Notes under the pieces: model-generated | What the model saw: only the letters and a program-made list of their open reading frames with translations | Databases searched by the model: none | Told to the model about the DNA's origin: nothing | Part shown: positions 34,517 to 48,800 of the stretch, one piece after another | Numbering within the stretch: the first letter of the stretch is position 1 | Layout of the letters: every line of letters starts with the position of its first letter | Position numbers and translations under genes: made by a program | Source: Undaria pinnatifida | Taxonomy: Eukaryota > Sar > Phaeophyceae > Laminariales > Alariaceae | Length of the DNA: 64,000 bases | Direction of reading: 5' to 3' | Assembly: GCA_012845835.1 (NCBI GenBank) | Contig: JABAKD010000010.1 | Location: forward strand, 16,937,204-17,001,203

Positions 34517-37500
34517 CTACTCAGCCCCTGACACCGGCTCCGTCATCACACGACCCATCCGCTGAACCACACCAACACCACCACCGCCACTACCACCAAC
34601 ACCACCTCCAGCCCCCCCCCCACAACCACCGCCACCCCTACCCCCACCACCACCACCACCACCACCACCACCACCACAACCACCACCACTCCCACTCCCA
34701 CTCCCACTTCCTCCTACGGTCCCCTCCCCCCCCGCCTCGCCCCCCTCCATGTGCCCGTCGAAATCTTGGAGCAGCTGGGCCGCGAGTTCCGCGACAAGAA
34801 CCTGAGACTCGTTCCTGGAGAGCGTAAGAACAGTCTTGTACAAGTCGAAGTCGCGCACGAGAGCCGGCGGGTTGGCGTGATTCTGGTGAATCTTCCGGAG
34901 CATTCCAAGCAAGGTCTTGCCCACCACTGCTTTCGGGTAGTGCAGGCGTTCCATGACTTCGACGACGAAGGCGGGGGATGCGCCCAGCGCCTGCCCAAGA
35001 ATAGATCGCATGGGACGATTAGAAAATAACGAGAGAATTAACTGATAGGCTCAAGGTCAAAGTAAATATTTATATTCTATTATGTTATTATGTTGTTATC
35101 CCCGGCGGGTGGGTAAAAAGTGCAGTCCCTAGAGCCCAAAAACCCGTCCCTGTACTATGGTAACCCCAGGTAACTTCTTCCCAAAAACGGGTTCCCAATG
35201 TTAAAGGGATGAAGGTCATGACCCAAAGTTAGCGCCAGTCGGACAGGACGTCAAAGTCAGCGATTTTTGTTGCAGTATACCTAATAAACACGAGGGGAGA
35301 ATTACCTGATCGCGTCTGTCGGTCAACGTCAGTATGACATACGACAGAAGCGATCTCGTCTTGTGCTGCAAGAGAACAAAATCAAACCAATTTAAACCAA
35401 ACCAAACCAAACCAAACCACACCAAACCAAGCCAAGCCAAACCAAACCAAACCAAACCAAACCAAACCAAACCAAACCAAACCAAACCAAACCAAACCAA
35501 ACCAAACCAAACCAAACCAAACCAAACCAAACCAAACCAAACCAAACCAAACCAAACCATGCCAAATCAAACCATCTCTCGTGAGAGCGCAAGCGATAGC
35601 AAAATTCAACAATCAGCGTCAAATCACCATATCGCAACACACCATCACAGCGCAACATCGCAAACGTAATATCGGCACCCAAAATCGCCAACCAAAATCG
35701 GCACCAAAATTGGCATTCAAAATCGGCACGGAAATCGACAACCGAATCGACACCCAAAATTGACATCGAAAATCGACGCCCAAAACCAGCACCAACAATC
35801 GACAACAACAAAAAACACACCAATCTACACAAATATTTCAGATTATTTTCGGATATTCTGACCAAACGCAATGTTTTGTCACCTTGACGAGAAGCAGGCT
35901 CTTGTCCATCATGAGGTACAGTTTGTCCACCACCTCCTCGAATTCCACCTGCTGCGCGGTGCAGAAAAGGAAGATGACCTTGTCCAGGTTCAGAGGCTCC
36001 ACCAGTTTTCCCGCCACGCGGTCCGTCTCGCCTTCGCTCGACAGCCTGCCCACGGAAAAAAAAAATAGGGAAAGAAAAAAGAACAAAGGGTTAATTGACG
36101 TGCGGGGATTGTAATGCGGTAATAACTTCACTCAGGCTCCCGAAAAAAACAAGAAAAATAGTAGGGGTTTCATTATTGTTTGAGGATTGCATGTATTACT
36201 GAGTCCATACAGGAACACGGGTTTGCATCAAACACGAAATGCAATCCCGTTGATTGGTGCGTCGACTAGGTTATGCGGCTTAACACACAAGGCCACAACA
36301 TTGGTGCAAATTTAACCTGTACTGTAATTTCGTGTAATTTATCTTGTGGAGGTTCATTGAGTCTAGAGTCCACACATGGGCGGGTGCAGAGTGCCAATTC
36401 GAGTATCGACCATTCCACCGGTCGAACTCACAGCTGACGCATTTGAAATATTTTTACAAACTGTAACGTTTACTGCAAATTCTTCGATCAACGACCACGA
36501 CCACGACCATGCTGGCGCGGTTGTAAACGTGGTGTTGCAAGGTGTTGCAAGTCTCACCAGGCGCACAAGCTGCGGAAGATTGTGACGTGCCAGTGCCTAT
36601 CCTTTGGGGTGCGCATGACTGACAGGTAAAAGTCCAGCACACCCTCGTCCCACATCAGGCTCCGAACCAGGCTGGACGTGTGCGCGAAATCGCAAACCAT
36701 CTGGAGCGCGAACTGCTTCAGCCTGGACTGCTCCAACACGCACCTGCGAACAAACGAATTCGCGAGATGCGGGGGGGCGGGGGGTTAAGTGAGATGAAGA
36801 AAATGACCCATGACACTTTTAAAATAAGAAAATCAGAGAAAAAAAAATGGTGTTGATAGGAGCAAAACAATTCCTTCACAAGTAAAAGGTCAAAAATTAA
36901 AAAAATCCGTCTAGATCCGTTCTTTACCACTGCAAGAAAACGACCCCAAGTCATTTTCCAGGAACGCTTTGCCCAAATACACTGATTGCAGTTGTACGAA
37001 TATATGAAATATGAAAAGCATGACGCAACGGCTTCCAGTGGGAGCTGATAAAAAATAAAGGCACCATACCACCATACAACATCAACTTTAGACCAAGTTC
37101 AGTGAAAATCATTGCTCGACGCCTTACAGAACGCAGAACTGAACCGACAATTTTGGAGACAAATTGCTTGGAAGTAGACCTCGACCTCCTCTGCAGTAGA
37201 AGAAGGATTAAGACAAGCCAGCTTACCCCAGTTACTACTGCAGACACGACCCCACACAAATTCCAATACTCTGTGCTCAAACACGTGGGAGCAGTTCTGA
37301 AAGGGACACGCAATCAAGATGACTCAAGAAAAAAAAAATGCCGCCCTCGTGTCCCCTTAAAAAAAAACGCGCCTTAACCCGTGCATGATCGCACACTAAG
37401 GGTCGTTCCTAGCTAACGCAAAAAAAAACACGAATCTTGACAAACTGTCACGAATTCCTGACATTCATAAATTCCAAATTGACACGTTAAAAAAAAAACA

Positions 37501-40500
37501 AAAAAAAACATTATTTTGTCAGGAATCCTGACATCAATTTGTACGAAAAATGTCAAAACGACTCAAAGTCCGGATTCCTGACAAATGTCACGATTCGTGA
37601 AAAGGTCATGTTTTTTGTCAGGATTCCTGACATTTCTTGTGTTCGTTAGGAATGGCCTTGATACCAAGTAGTGTGCACCCAAACACACTAGTACAGTTCT
37701 TAAAAGGCTAACTAGGAAAAAAACAAGAAAACGATGCCACTCTCAGATCCCTTAAAAACAAAACTCGCCTTCGAAGGTGGGGAATGAGGCCCGCCACGGC
37801 CGCCTTCTCCTGGCGTTTCCGGCTGATTCTGCAGAGGTAGAACATACACTGAAGCACCTGGTTCTCCAGGTCCTCATCCCCGGCACACGCACCGCCTCCC
37901 CCGCCTTCGCTGGTCGTGTCTGGTTTGCGTCGTTGTCCAAGGAGCGAGACGAGCGTTGTGATTGCACCGGCTTTGTCGAGGGCCTGCCAAAACAAAACAA
38001 ACACACACAAAAAAACATACACATGTACAACATAACTATTGTTAGACAATCACAACATATATTACATTTGGGGCCCATTTACAGCAACCATGCGCGATGT
38101 TTGCAAAGCGTCCAGGAAGAGCGTGCAACAGCGCGAGCATGGCCATGCTGCCCGGGTGTCACACCGCGTTTTACGATGCACTTCGGATAAAAATCCTACC
38201 GCGGCAGCGTGCAAACCCAAGTTGTAATCAAGTCACTTCATTTCCACATTTCTTCCCTCTGAAGCGCCAAAAAAGACGAACAAAACTCGGCTCAAGCGTG
38301 GAAGGCGTTATGCTTGACCATGTATTTCACCGCACTAAAGGGCGCCGCACTACCGCGTGACAACGACTGTACCAACACTATCGCTGAAGGATACAGTAAC
38401 GCACCAACGCGGGACCACTCACCGCACTAAAACTGAGGGCCCGCACCAAAAGGGTACCGCACTAGCGAGCGAACGCACCACTGTGCTAACGTTCTCCAGA
38501 AGGGTACCCCACTAAAGAGTACCGCACTAAACTGGGACCCCGCACCAAAGGGTACTAAACTGGGACCCCGCACTAAAGGGTATCACACTAAACGCGGGAC
38601 AACGACTGTACTAACAATACCTCTAAAGAGTACAGTACCGCACTAACGCAGGACCGAGACGGTACCAACATTCGCACTGAAGGGTGCCGCCCTTAACGCG
38701 GGATCACTCAACGCACAAAAATCGCACCAAAAGGGTACCGCACTATCATAGCGCGTAAGCACCACTGTACTAACATTCTCCACAAGGGTGCCGCACTAAA
38801 GAGAAACCGCACTAAACTGGGACCCGCACTAAAGGGTACCGCACTAAACGCGGGACAACAACCGTACTAACATCATCCTTCTTTTTTTCTTTTTTTTTTA
38901 TCCTCCGACGGATGGGGAAAAATAAAGCTCAAGCTCACCACACTTCCACGTATTTCACTAAAGGGTACAGTACCGCACTAACGCGGGACCGTGACGGTAC
39001 AAGCATTCACGCTGAAGGGTACCACACCGACGCGGGACCACTCATCGCATAAAACTGAGGGCCCGCACCAAAAGGGTACCACCCTAGCGCGGAAGCACCA
39101 CTGTTTTACCATTATCCACAAGGATACCGCACTAAAGAGTACCGCACTAAACTACGACCCCGCACTCAAGTTGCCGCACTAAACTGCGACCCAGCACTAA
39201 ACTGCGACCCCGCACTTAAAGGGTACCGCACTAAACGCGGGACAACGACTGTACCAACATTATCCACAAGGGTACCGCACTAAATTGTACCGCACTAAAT
39301 TGTACCGCACTAAACTGGGGGCTCGCACTAAGGGTACCGCTTTAACGCGGCACAACGACTGTGCGACAGTATCACCTCAAGCGTGGAAGGCTCCATGCTG
39401 ACATTCTTGAGCACCGTCAGGAGCGTCACGGCCAGGCTGCAGAACTTGGGGATGCCGACGTAGTCCGGACACACGCTGGACAACGCTCGCATGATGCCTG
39501 AAATCGCACGTACGTTGTTTGGTCGGTTGGTTGGTTGGTTGGTTGGTTGGCTGGCTGGTTGGTTGGTTGGTTGGTTGGTTGTTTGGTTGTTTGGTTGTTT
39601 GGTTGGTTGGCTGGTAGTTTGGTAGTTTGGTTGGTTGGTTGATTGGTTTGTTGGTCGTTCGGATTATTTATTGGATGTGTAATTACTACAAGCAAATGGT
39701 GTGTATTGTGTGTAACGTGTTGTGTGTTACGTGTTTTGCTTTGTGCGCCGAAGCCCGATCCGGACCTTGCAAGCACTGCCCCTCGGTGACCCCCCTCCGC
39801 ACAACGCTGTCGCTTTTGCCATTAGTTATCCCTCTGGGAGCTAGGTATGGAGACCAAAACAAAGAGAAAAGTGCGGCCTAATCAACCGTCCATTCTCAGT
39901 GCGAAGCGGCACGACTACCCGTATTACTGCGCGCGTGGTACACCGCCAACTCCCTGCAGTACTCCCAAGCCCGCCGCAACCCGTCCCTTCACAACGCTGT
40001 CGTCCCTTCACAACGCTGTCGCTCTTGATGTTTACTCTTTCGGTGCTTGGTTGTGGTACAGCGATTATAGCTGAAAATGAAAAGATGGGAAAGGAAATTG
40101 CTAAAAGGCTGGGAGATGGGCTGAGGAGAGATACTACTGCTCTACGGAAGGATATTAAATTTACATCGGAACGGCATCTACGCGACGCATAATGTCGGAG
40201 GGCAAGAAGGATGATAATGGCTTTTATGGTAAAGCGTCCAAACAGGCATAAAAGTGTGGTCTTAAAGGTGTGGTCTGATCAAACGTCCAATCTTAGCGTG
40301 CAGCAGTACGAATAGTATCAACATGCTGCGCGGGTCCGATCCCACCGCACCGTTCAAGCTCTGCTCCTCGGCAAGCTCTTCCTTCACAGCGTTGTCGTTT
40401 TCGATAGTATTTTTTTTTTACTTTATAGTATAGCATCCGAAAACAAGTAAAAGTGCGTGCGCGCCTCATCAACCGCCCCGCCTGAGCACAAGAGATCCCT

Positions 40501-43500
40501 CTACAGCGCCGATTGAGCAGTGCAGGTTACCCGCTATAGTGCATGTTAAATCGGTTGACACAGACGGGAACAAACAACAGTGGCAGTTTGCGGAGTAGTG
40601 CTGGTTGCCACTAACGTGCCGCTATTTCCCTATATAGCGCACGTACCGGCACTACAAAGGGACCACTACTGCTGTACTATCATGTTGCGTGCATGTTGCA
40701 CAGCCAACCCCTTGCAGTACACTTTTTTTCAACCCACACCTTGCAAGCACTGCTCCTCGGCAACCCCTTCCTTCACAACGCTGTCGCTCTTGCTGAACGT
40801 TGTCAGGATCTCCGCAGCTCGCGTCACGTAAGGCCAGAACAGATCACCGCCACCACCGCCCGCCGACGCCGCCCCGACCCCGACCCCCGCCCCAACCATC
40901 ACAGCCATGCTGGCCTCCCTCTGTATCAAACCCAATTGCGGGGGGAGACCCTCCTCCCCTCCTTCCGCTAAACTGGCCCTCGAAGAGCAGGAAGCGGCGG
41001 TCATAGCGTGTCCGAGGAAGCGCGTGAATGTGTCCTGGTCGGGTCGGGTTGGGTTGGGTTGGGTTGGGTTGGGTTGGGTTGGGTTGGGTTGGGTTGGGTT
41101 GGGTTGGGTTGGGTTGGGTTGGGTTGGATTGGGTTGGGTTGGGTTGGGTTGGGTTGGGTTGGGTTGGGTTGGGTTGGGTTGGGTTGGGGTGGGTTGGGTT
41201 GGGTTGGGTTGGGTTGGGTTGGATTGGGTTGGATTGGGTTGGATTGGGTTGGATTGGGATGAGTTGGGGTGATGATGCCCTCGCAGTAGCTCATCTACAT
41301 GAAATCTGGCCCGTGTTCACAAAAACAGGCCAAAAGGCATCCAGTTGAGATGAAAACTGTGTTACAATACAACACGTGCAACATAGTAAGTAGTTCCAGT
41401 GCGCAAGGAAACGTACGGGCTGTGGAATGCCATCCCGTATGACTTGTAAACCAAATAACACCTACCAGCCTACCTATCGACTGCCGACTATACGTGCATG
41501 TTCCGTTTTTTTGATCCAATACGCTTGGCATTGTATATTCACATTTCCTTACTCTACCTGCGATGTGCATCTGTGCCTCGTAATTCGTGACCCCAGAACG
41601 TCTATCTCTCTAGGACGATTATTGCTTCCAGCAGGGTCAAGCTGACTCACTGCGCATACTTCGTATCATCTAATGAATGCGTGGAAGTGTGGTGAGCTTA
41701 CGCTACACATTTACCCATCCGCTGGAGGATTAAAAAATAAAAAAATAAAAAAATCTGCACGGACACTGGATGTGCTGCGTGTCGATGGGTAGACAGAATG
41801 GTTTAACGCGAAGCGAAGAACACACACATCACAACAAAAGCCTCTAGGATGGAATATCTGGCACGGACACTGGATGTATGTGCTCGGTGTCGATGCGTGT
41901 TATATGAGGAGCGGTTTTATACACATCAAAACGAAAGCTTCTGGAACCAAGAATCCGCACGGCGTTCACTGGATGTGCCAGATTTCGACTGATCAAACGA
42001 ACCGTTTAATGCGAAGCGAACAACATGCGCATATTAAAACAAAAGCCTCTAGGATGACTCGACACGGGACAGTGGATGTTCTGGGCGTCGATGGGAAGAA
42101 AGAACGAGACGATGTGCAGCGAAAAACGCGCACAAACATATGCCACCGCTCACCATGATGCGCGACATCAGGCCCAGTCGCAGGAAGAGCTTGCAGAAAT
42201 CGTTGCGGCGGATTCGCTGTGAACGTGCGTACGTAGGTAAGTCCAGAAAACGTGCATCGAGAAAAAAAACGAGGAGATGACATGCATCAAGGGTGCGTGT
42301 TAGTTTAACTCTGTTCACAACTGCACAACATACTCCACAATAATGTCAGGTACAATTATCATTGTTAAACCAGGTATCCCTGGTATGTGTCACGATTTGT
42401 ATAGTGCAAGCACAACTCAATACGATATTTGGGTTTCCTACTGTATTGTAGGGCGGTTTACTTGGATGTGAAACCGTCAGCGAAGGTAGCTTGAACGTCT
42501 GTGCTGGAAGAGATAAGCTCACTCTGTTTTTACCCTAACCGAACCTCTACTCAGCGCCAGCTAATGCCCGCTCTACCGCTGCTGCGCCGGCAGGTTATAA
42601 GGTAACGTGGTGTGATTCAGAGTCAGCTACGTCAGCCACGGGCTCAGAAAATGCCTGCAAACAACCAAACACACAAAGCGAAAAACAAAAGGAAGGAAAT
42701 CGCAGCAAAAAAATACATAAATCGTCCTTCGTACCTCACATACTCATACATCTGGTATCGTACAAGGTACCATGAATAACAAAATATTGTCGTAGCTCTC
42801 GCTAGGAAGTTCGCCATGGCCGTTATTCGATATTTACAACTGTCGTCAACTGTGTGCGTTGGTGGGCCAAATAAAAGTCGAACACGACACAAGCACAATT
42901 CACACAACAATGAATTACTACTGTACCCGTTATAGTTTTTTTCGGTAGATTCCGATGGTCAGACGGGACACAAGAGATTCGGGCACGCGAGGCTGCTGGC
43001 ATGGAACCTCATATTTTTTCGACGCCGTCGTTGACTAGGAACCTAGCTTCGCTTCCAATCATGGGCAAGTATCAGGCGCCAGAACGCATCAACCAGTCAC
43101 AAATACTCACCTGCAAAGAAAAAACCTTGAGCACTCCGTCAATTCCTATACGGACAAGCCGCCGAGCGTCGGTACCCGCGCTCCCGGGTCCGTCTATCCT
43201 TGGCCCAGCGTCTAAAAACTGCGCAAGCACGGCCAGGCCTCCGCAGGAGATCAGTGTCTGGAGCGTCAGATCTGAGCCGTTGCACAAGGCGCGGACCAGA
43301 CGAGCGGCTTCCACACACACCTGTTGGGCAAAAAAAATAGGAGGCGTCAATATGGGTGGGGAGGACGGGAGGCTACCACCACCATCAACGCCATCGACGC
43401 CAACACCACCACCAGAAACACCAACACCAGAAACACCACCACTAGCACCAGCACCAGCACCAGCACCAGCAACAAGAACAAGAACAAGAACAAGAACAAG

Positions 43501-45888
43501 AACAACAACAACCGTACACGGCTCGCAAACACGCCCACATACCTTAGGGTCACCGCCGCCGCCACCACCACTACCACCAGCGACGCTATCGCTTCCCTTC
43601 CTCCCGCGACTGCTTGTGTCTGCCGCCACCCCCGCCCCCTCAACTATATCACAGGTACCCCCAGTTTTGAAGATAGTCAAAACCTTCGGTACCAGTCCCA
43701 CCATAGCCAGGCTTTCAAGGGCCTTAAGATTGTCCTCGACAATCTATAAGGCGCGCAGAGGGGCGCGCGCGGGGGGGGGGGGGGGGGGGGGGGGTTAGGA
43801 GGAGTGAGGGGGGGGGGGGTAAACTCATTGCATGCATAGCCGTTGACCCTCGGAAATCTATTAGGCGGGGGAGGGGAGGCAGGAAGGTTGGGGGGGAACT
43901 ACAAGCAAGGGGGGGGGGGGGGGGGGGAGGGGTCGAAAATGGTCAAGACGTTCGGTACTAATCCATTACAAGGCGGGGGAGTGGGGGGGGGGGGGGGGTG
44001 AACTAGAAGGAGAGTGTGAGAGGAGGGGGGGGGGGGGGGTGTACTCATTGCATACACAGCGGTTGTTCCTCGACAATCTTTTAGGCCAGGGAGGGGGGGG
44101 GGGGGTTGGGGTGGATTCAGAAGGGGGGGGGGGAGGGGGGGGCGGGAGCTTCGAAAATGGTCAAGACGTTCGGCACCAGTCCCACCATGGCCAGGCTTGC
44201 AAGGGCTGTAACCTTTTTCCTACTGGGAAAAAAGCAGTTCAACTTTTAAGTGTTTACCCAAGAAATGTGAGTGCAGTTATAAACGGGTTAATGCTCTCCT
44301 CGACAATCTATAAGGCGGCGGAAGGGGGGGGGGGGGGTGTACTCAGTTTGTGCATGCCCGTAGTCGTATGACCATAGACCCTCGCATCCCTACTATGCCG
44401 GGACGTAGCACGTCGTTTTCACCAACCAGGCAGACATTGCTTGCATCAAGCGCGAAGCGCCGTGAGGTGTTGCGCGAGTCGCATGAAGGGCGAACTACAT
44501 CCTTCCAAGGACCGCTCGTAAGACAGACTTCGCCACCTTGTGCCTACTTTCTTGCTTATGGATGACAGCACCAGTGAGTTACAATGTTTTCTGGTGTGGC
44601 CACTCCAGAGACAGTAATTGGTCTTACTATGTAACTGCCTCGAAGGTGCCGTACCATATTCACACTACGTGACGCGATCCTTCCCTTGTGCGGGGTTAGG
44701 GTTCTCCACCCCGCACAGTATGATCTAACTCGATAATCATCATGGTGACCGCCAAAAAAACAACAACGGTGCCCTGGTTGTCTAGCTCACGCAGTGATCG
44801 GCATGTTTTACAGCGTCGCTGCCAACCAACGCCAACCCCAATATACACATAACGTTTTACAGCGTCGGTGCCAACCGAGGCCAACTATTATCTTTATACT
44901 TGGAAGTATTAACCCCTTTAGAGCCCCCGAACCCCTCCCAACACTAGATCCAAGTAATTTTGTCCCCCAAAACGGGTTTCCAGTCGTAAAGGGGTTAAGG
45001 GTGAAAGGGGGGGGGGGGGGAGATTGGGGGAAATTAGAAGGAGGGTGCGAGGGTGTGTGAGGGGCGGGTACATGGGTGCTGCTGCTACCACCACTGACGT
45101 AGACATGGTGCATGCGGGCATGCCGTCAAGAAAAATGCAGGCATGTACTGCATACTGGAATGTTTTTAGAGCTTCGTACTTCGAATACAGCATTAGAAGA
45201 TGATGAAACACAGGAAAATAACGCCACAAACCAGTTGATAAATACACGAATCACAACAAATTACTACCTTGCTAAGATAAAAAATTGTTGATGGTGTCCA
45301 CCCTGGCAACATCCATGGGAACCATATATATATTCAAAGGATAATACATCTGTAATAACGAGCGGCCGGTGTATCACGCAGCTTGCAAAGATGAATATCG
45401 ACCCTAAATTTATCGAACTCACAGCTGACGTATTCATAATGATTATATAAAACAGAAGTCTGTACCGATCTACTTCAAACGTAACTTTGAACAGGCGGTT
45501 CGGGTACCTCCATGGCCAACAAACGTCCGCCATCTCACCTAATGTGTAGCACCATCAACCACTCACCGACCACGGACTGACGGCCCCCTATACCGTTCAA
45601 GCAGCAACTCCGAAACTCTTCTCCCGACCCGCCCCTCCCCGCCCCATCCCGCCCCATCCGAACAAAAAATTATATCCCAGTCCCCCAACCCCTTGCCTTG
45701 TTGATAGAGGGCCAAAACGTGAGCGGTGACGCACCGCTATATACACCGCCTGGTTTATAGTTGCACCCACCCTAGCCCTCCAATCACTCGCCTTGTTGAT
45801 GACCGCCAAAACGTGAGCCGTAGCCTCTTCTCCCAAGTCGTCCTCAGGCCTTACCGCCTGCATGAGGTACATCAGCGGTGTAACCCCC
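34517..45888 (-). CDS. MAP3K-epsilon exons 16-25: armadillo-like repeat region
   Basis: Exons in gene order: 45888-45792, 43743-about 43645, 43320-43111, 42216-42154, 41034-40740, 39497-39376, 37983-37769, 36743-36558, 36045-35883, 34990-34517. Junction phases agree except around 43645. Conserved blocks: [155 protein letters not shown]. Each matches the same position in plant MAP3K-epsilon. These are paired helices expected to serve as a protein-binding scaffold. The C-terminal 70 residues are a Gly-rich run not shared with plants. Introns 45791-43744 and 37768-36744 use GC donors (AAG|GCGAGT and AAG|GCGAGT), required by phase and homology. Confidence 0.9.
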
Positions 45889-48800
45889 CTGCGCAATTTA
45901 CGATGAATTGATCACGCGGTGGTCATGAGACGGGGTGCGGGAGCGGGAGCGGGGGTGGTCGCGCGTGTGTGCGTCTGCAGAATAGGACCGGGTATGATTC
46001 GTAGGTATTCGAAGGAAGGGGGGGGTCTTAGCTAGTGTGCGCGAGGTAGACGCCTGGCGTGACTAGGTATTCGACGTGGGGGAAGGGGGGGCGGGTATAT
46101 TCAGTTTGTGCATGGCCGTAGTCGTATGATCATAGACCCTCGCATCTCTATCATGCCGGGACGGAGCACGTCGAGTTTTCACCAACCAGGCAGACATTGC
46201 TTGCACCAAGCGCGAAGCGCCGCAAGGGGTTCGGCGAGTCGCATGAAGGGTGAGCTGCATCCTACAAAGTCCGCTTGTGAGGCGACGTGGGGGTGGGGGT
46301 GGGGGGGGGGGGGGATTCTAGCTCGTGTGCGTCACCGCGTGCCGGCGTCTCGTTGTGAGTCACCTGCTGTCGCACCCTTGACTCGCCGCTGATAGCATTT
46401 CGTGCACAAAAAGACGCCAGCATGTACACAAGCTGGGGCAGAAAACTTGTGAGGAACGCATCATTACCGGATTCGGAAAGGACTGCCGCTCCTACCGCGT
46501 TTGCCTCCGGCAGTGAGGGTGTCACGCGATGGCGCGTGCTCCCAACAAAACCAGAACCAGAGCCAAGACCCAAAACCAACCAACCCCCCCCGACACCACT
46601 CCCTATATCCCCCTCTCACCGGTCCGTGGACATAACGTAATGCCGAGCCTGAGGACATCCATCCAGCTTCTCACACACCGCGACGCACGTCCGCACCACT
46701 TCCTCCTCAATCGTTAGCTCCCGCTCCTCCTCTTCCTCCTCCTCTTCCTCCTCCTCTTCCTCCTCCTCTTCCCCCTCCAACTCATCCTCCCCCCTCCCCT
46801 CTCGCCCCTCTCCCTTCCCTTCTTTCCATTTCCTCTCCTCCCCCTCCCCCTCTTCACATTTCGGTGCACCCCTCTCCCCTCCCTTCCCTCCCGGCGTCGG
46901 GCCTACCCGTACAAGGTCCCCTCCGGAAGCGAGGTCATCCCGCCCCCCGTGCCTGGCCCGTCTCGCGGTAGCAGAGGCGGTGGTGGGGGGCGGAGGAGGG
47001 GTGGTTCTGGCCCTCCGCTGCGAGGCTGGCGGGGGTGAGGGAATTTTCATAGGAAGGCAGCTTTCTGGTGGTCGCTTCACCCCCGCCATGCCACCGCCGG
47101 AGCCTCTGGTCTCGAGGCGGGATAGGTCGGCGAATATCTCTTGGCCAATCTTTGTTTCGCCGACGCGGTGGGTTAGAAGGATGAACCAGAGAGGCGGCAG
47201 AAGTAGCGGGGAGGGGGGGGGGGGGGGGGGGAACCACAGAGGGAGAGGGAGAAGGAAAGGAAGACAGACAGCCAGAGAACGAGAAAAAAAACAAGCGGGA
47301 TAGAGGGACAGGCAGACACAAATAGAGAGACAGTCAAGAGGGAGAGGGAGGGGTTCGGTGAGCGTGCGACCGGCAAAAACATTGCTGGCGCGATTGTCGA
47401 ACGCATATATAAGGGGTAAAGGAGATACCTGGTACAAGACACGAGAGAAAGAGAGAGAGGGACATCGAGGCGAAGGGCGTTTTGCATGCTCAAGCAGAAG
47501 AGGATGATAAATTAATGTAATAAAGCGTAGCGTAATCTAGAATTCCGTTTTGTTGCCATCCCACCGTTCGTGTTGAAACATACCGCGGCGCTACCAGCAG
47601 CGCTTTCCAGGCAAACATTAACCCTTTCCGAGCGCAGGTTTACAACAGCCACAGCTATGTCAGGCACGGGCCATACCACCCGCCTAGAGGGGCCGCACAG
47701 AAATACCACTAGTATCGTCAGTACTATGATAACGCCGCACGCCGCCTTCGCGCGCAACTCCCTCTCCTTATAGTCATGACAATTACAGCGCCTCACCTTT
47801 GCATGCAAAACCCTCTCCGCCTCCTCGCCCGTTTCTCCCTCTTCCCCGTCTGACAACTCCTCGAACCCGGCCCCGAAGAGATCGTCGAAGCCGTCGTCTG
47901 TGGCCGCCTCCGCCGCCGCTGCCGCTGCCGCCATGCTTCCCTGGGGTGGGAGAAGACATCACGCAAACAGGCAGACGGAGAAGAAAGGGTGTGGTGAGGT
48001 CGCCTTACCGCCTTCAAACGCCCAACACACCAGTTAAAGTACCAAAAATATAACCATGGTACCTGATGGTACCTGGTACGCTTTATTGTAATTTTTAGGC
48101 TAGTTTTTTGCCATTTTTTTTTTGGGGGGGGGGCTCACACCACATGAGGGCGTAGACCCAAAACAAACCTGACCCTAACCCTAACCAAGACCTACACCCT
48201 GACCCAGGCTTGAGCCTACGACCCTTCGCACGGCTTCGCCACGCAATTTGGATATTCTGACAGAAAAATGTGCGGACAACCTAAAAAACAGGTACCTGGT
48301 CATAGGTTTGGTGCTGCACCTGATGTCTTCGGAGGGTTGGGAACGCAATATAGTCCATTACCATGGTGGTGAGGGGGGGGGGGGGGGGGGGGGGCAAGAG
48401 AGGGTTGCTCACCACTTGGGATAAATAAATATATCAATTCGTAGGTATACATCGTAATTGGTATGTGTTTATATACCATTTAATAAAACTATTATAAGCA
48501 CGTCAACTGCGAGGTCGATAAATTTAGGGTCGACACTCATCTTTGCAAGCTGCGTGATACACCGGCCGCTCGGTTTTACATATGTGTTATCCTTTGAATA
48601 CATACTTGTATGACTCCTATGGATGCTGTCAGGGTGATACAATTTAATACATCGTTAAGATGACCTGTTTTTGAATTGATTTGGTGGTTTGCTTGGCGGA
48701 TCCAACCCATTGCGTTTCATTTCATTGTTAACTTGGCTCGCCCAACCCGGTTGGTATTTTTACGGTTACTTGGGCCGACCCGACCGTGGTGGTTACTTTG

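Noticed and set aside
35385..35570. Regular short repeats, considered as a CRISPR array or telomere
   Set aside because: No spacers and a 5-bp unit; a eukaryotic simple repeat. The TTGGG and TTGGT units differ from TTAGGG telomeres.
43001..43798. 265-codon + strand ORF with Thr/Pro and TRTRT repeats
   Set aside because: Antisense to two kinase exons plus simple repeats between them; the minus-strand frames carry the conserved sequence.
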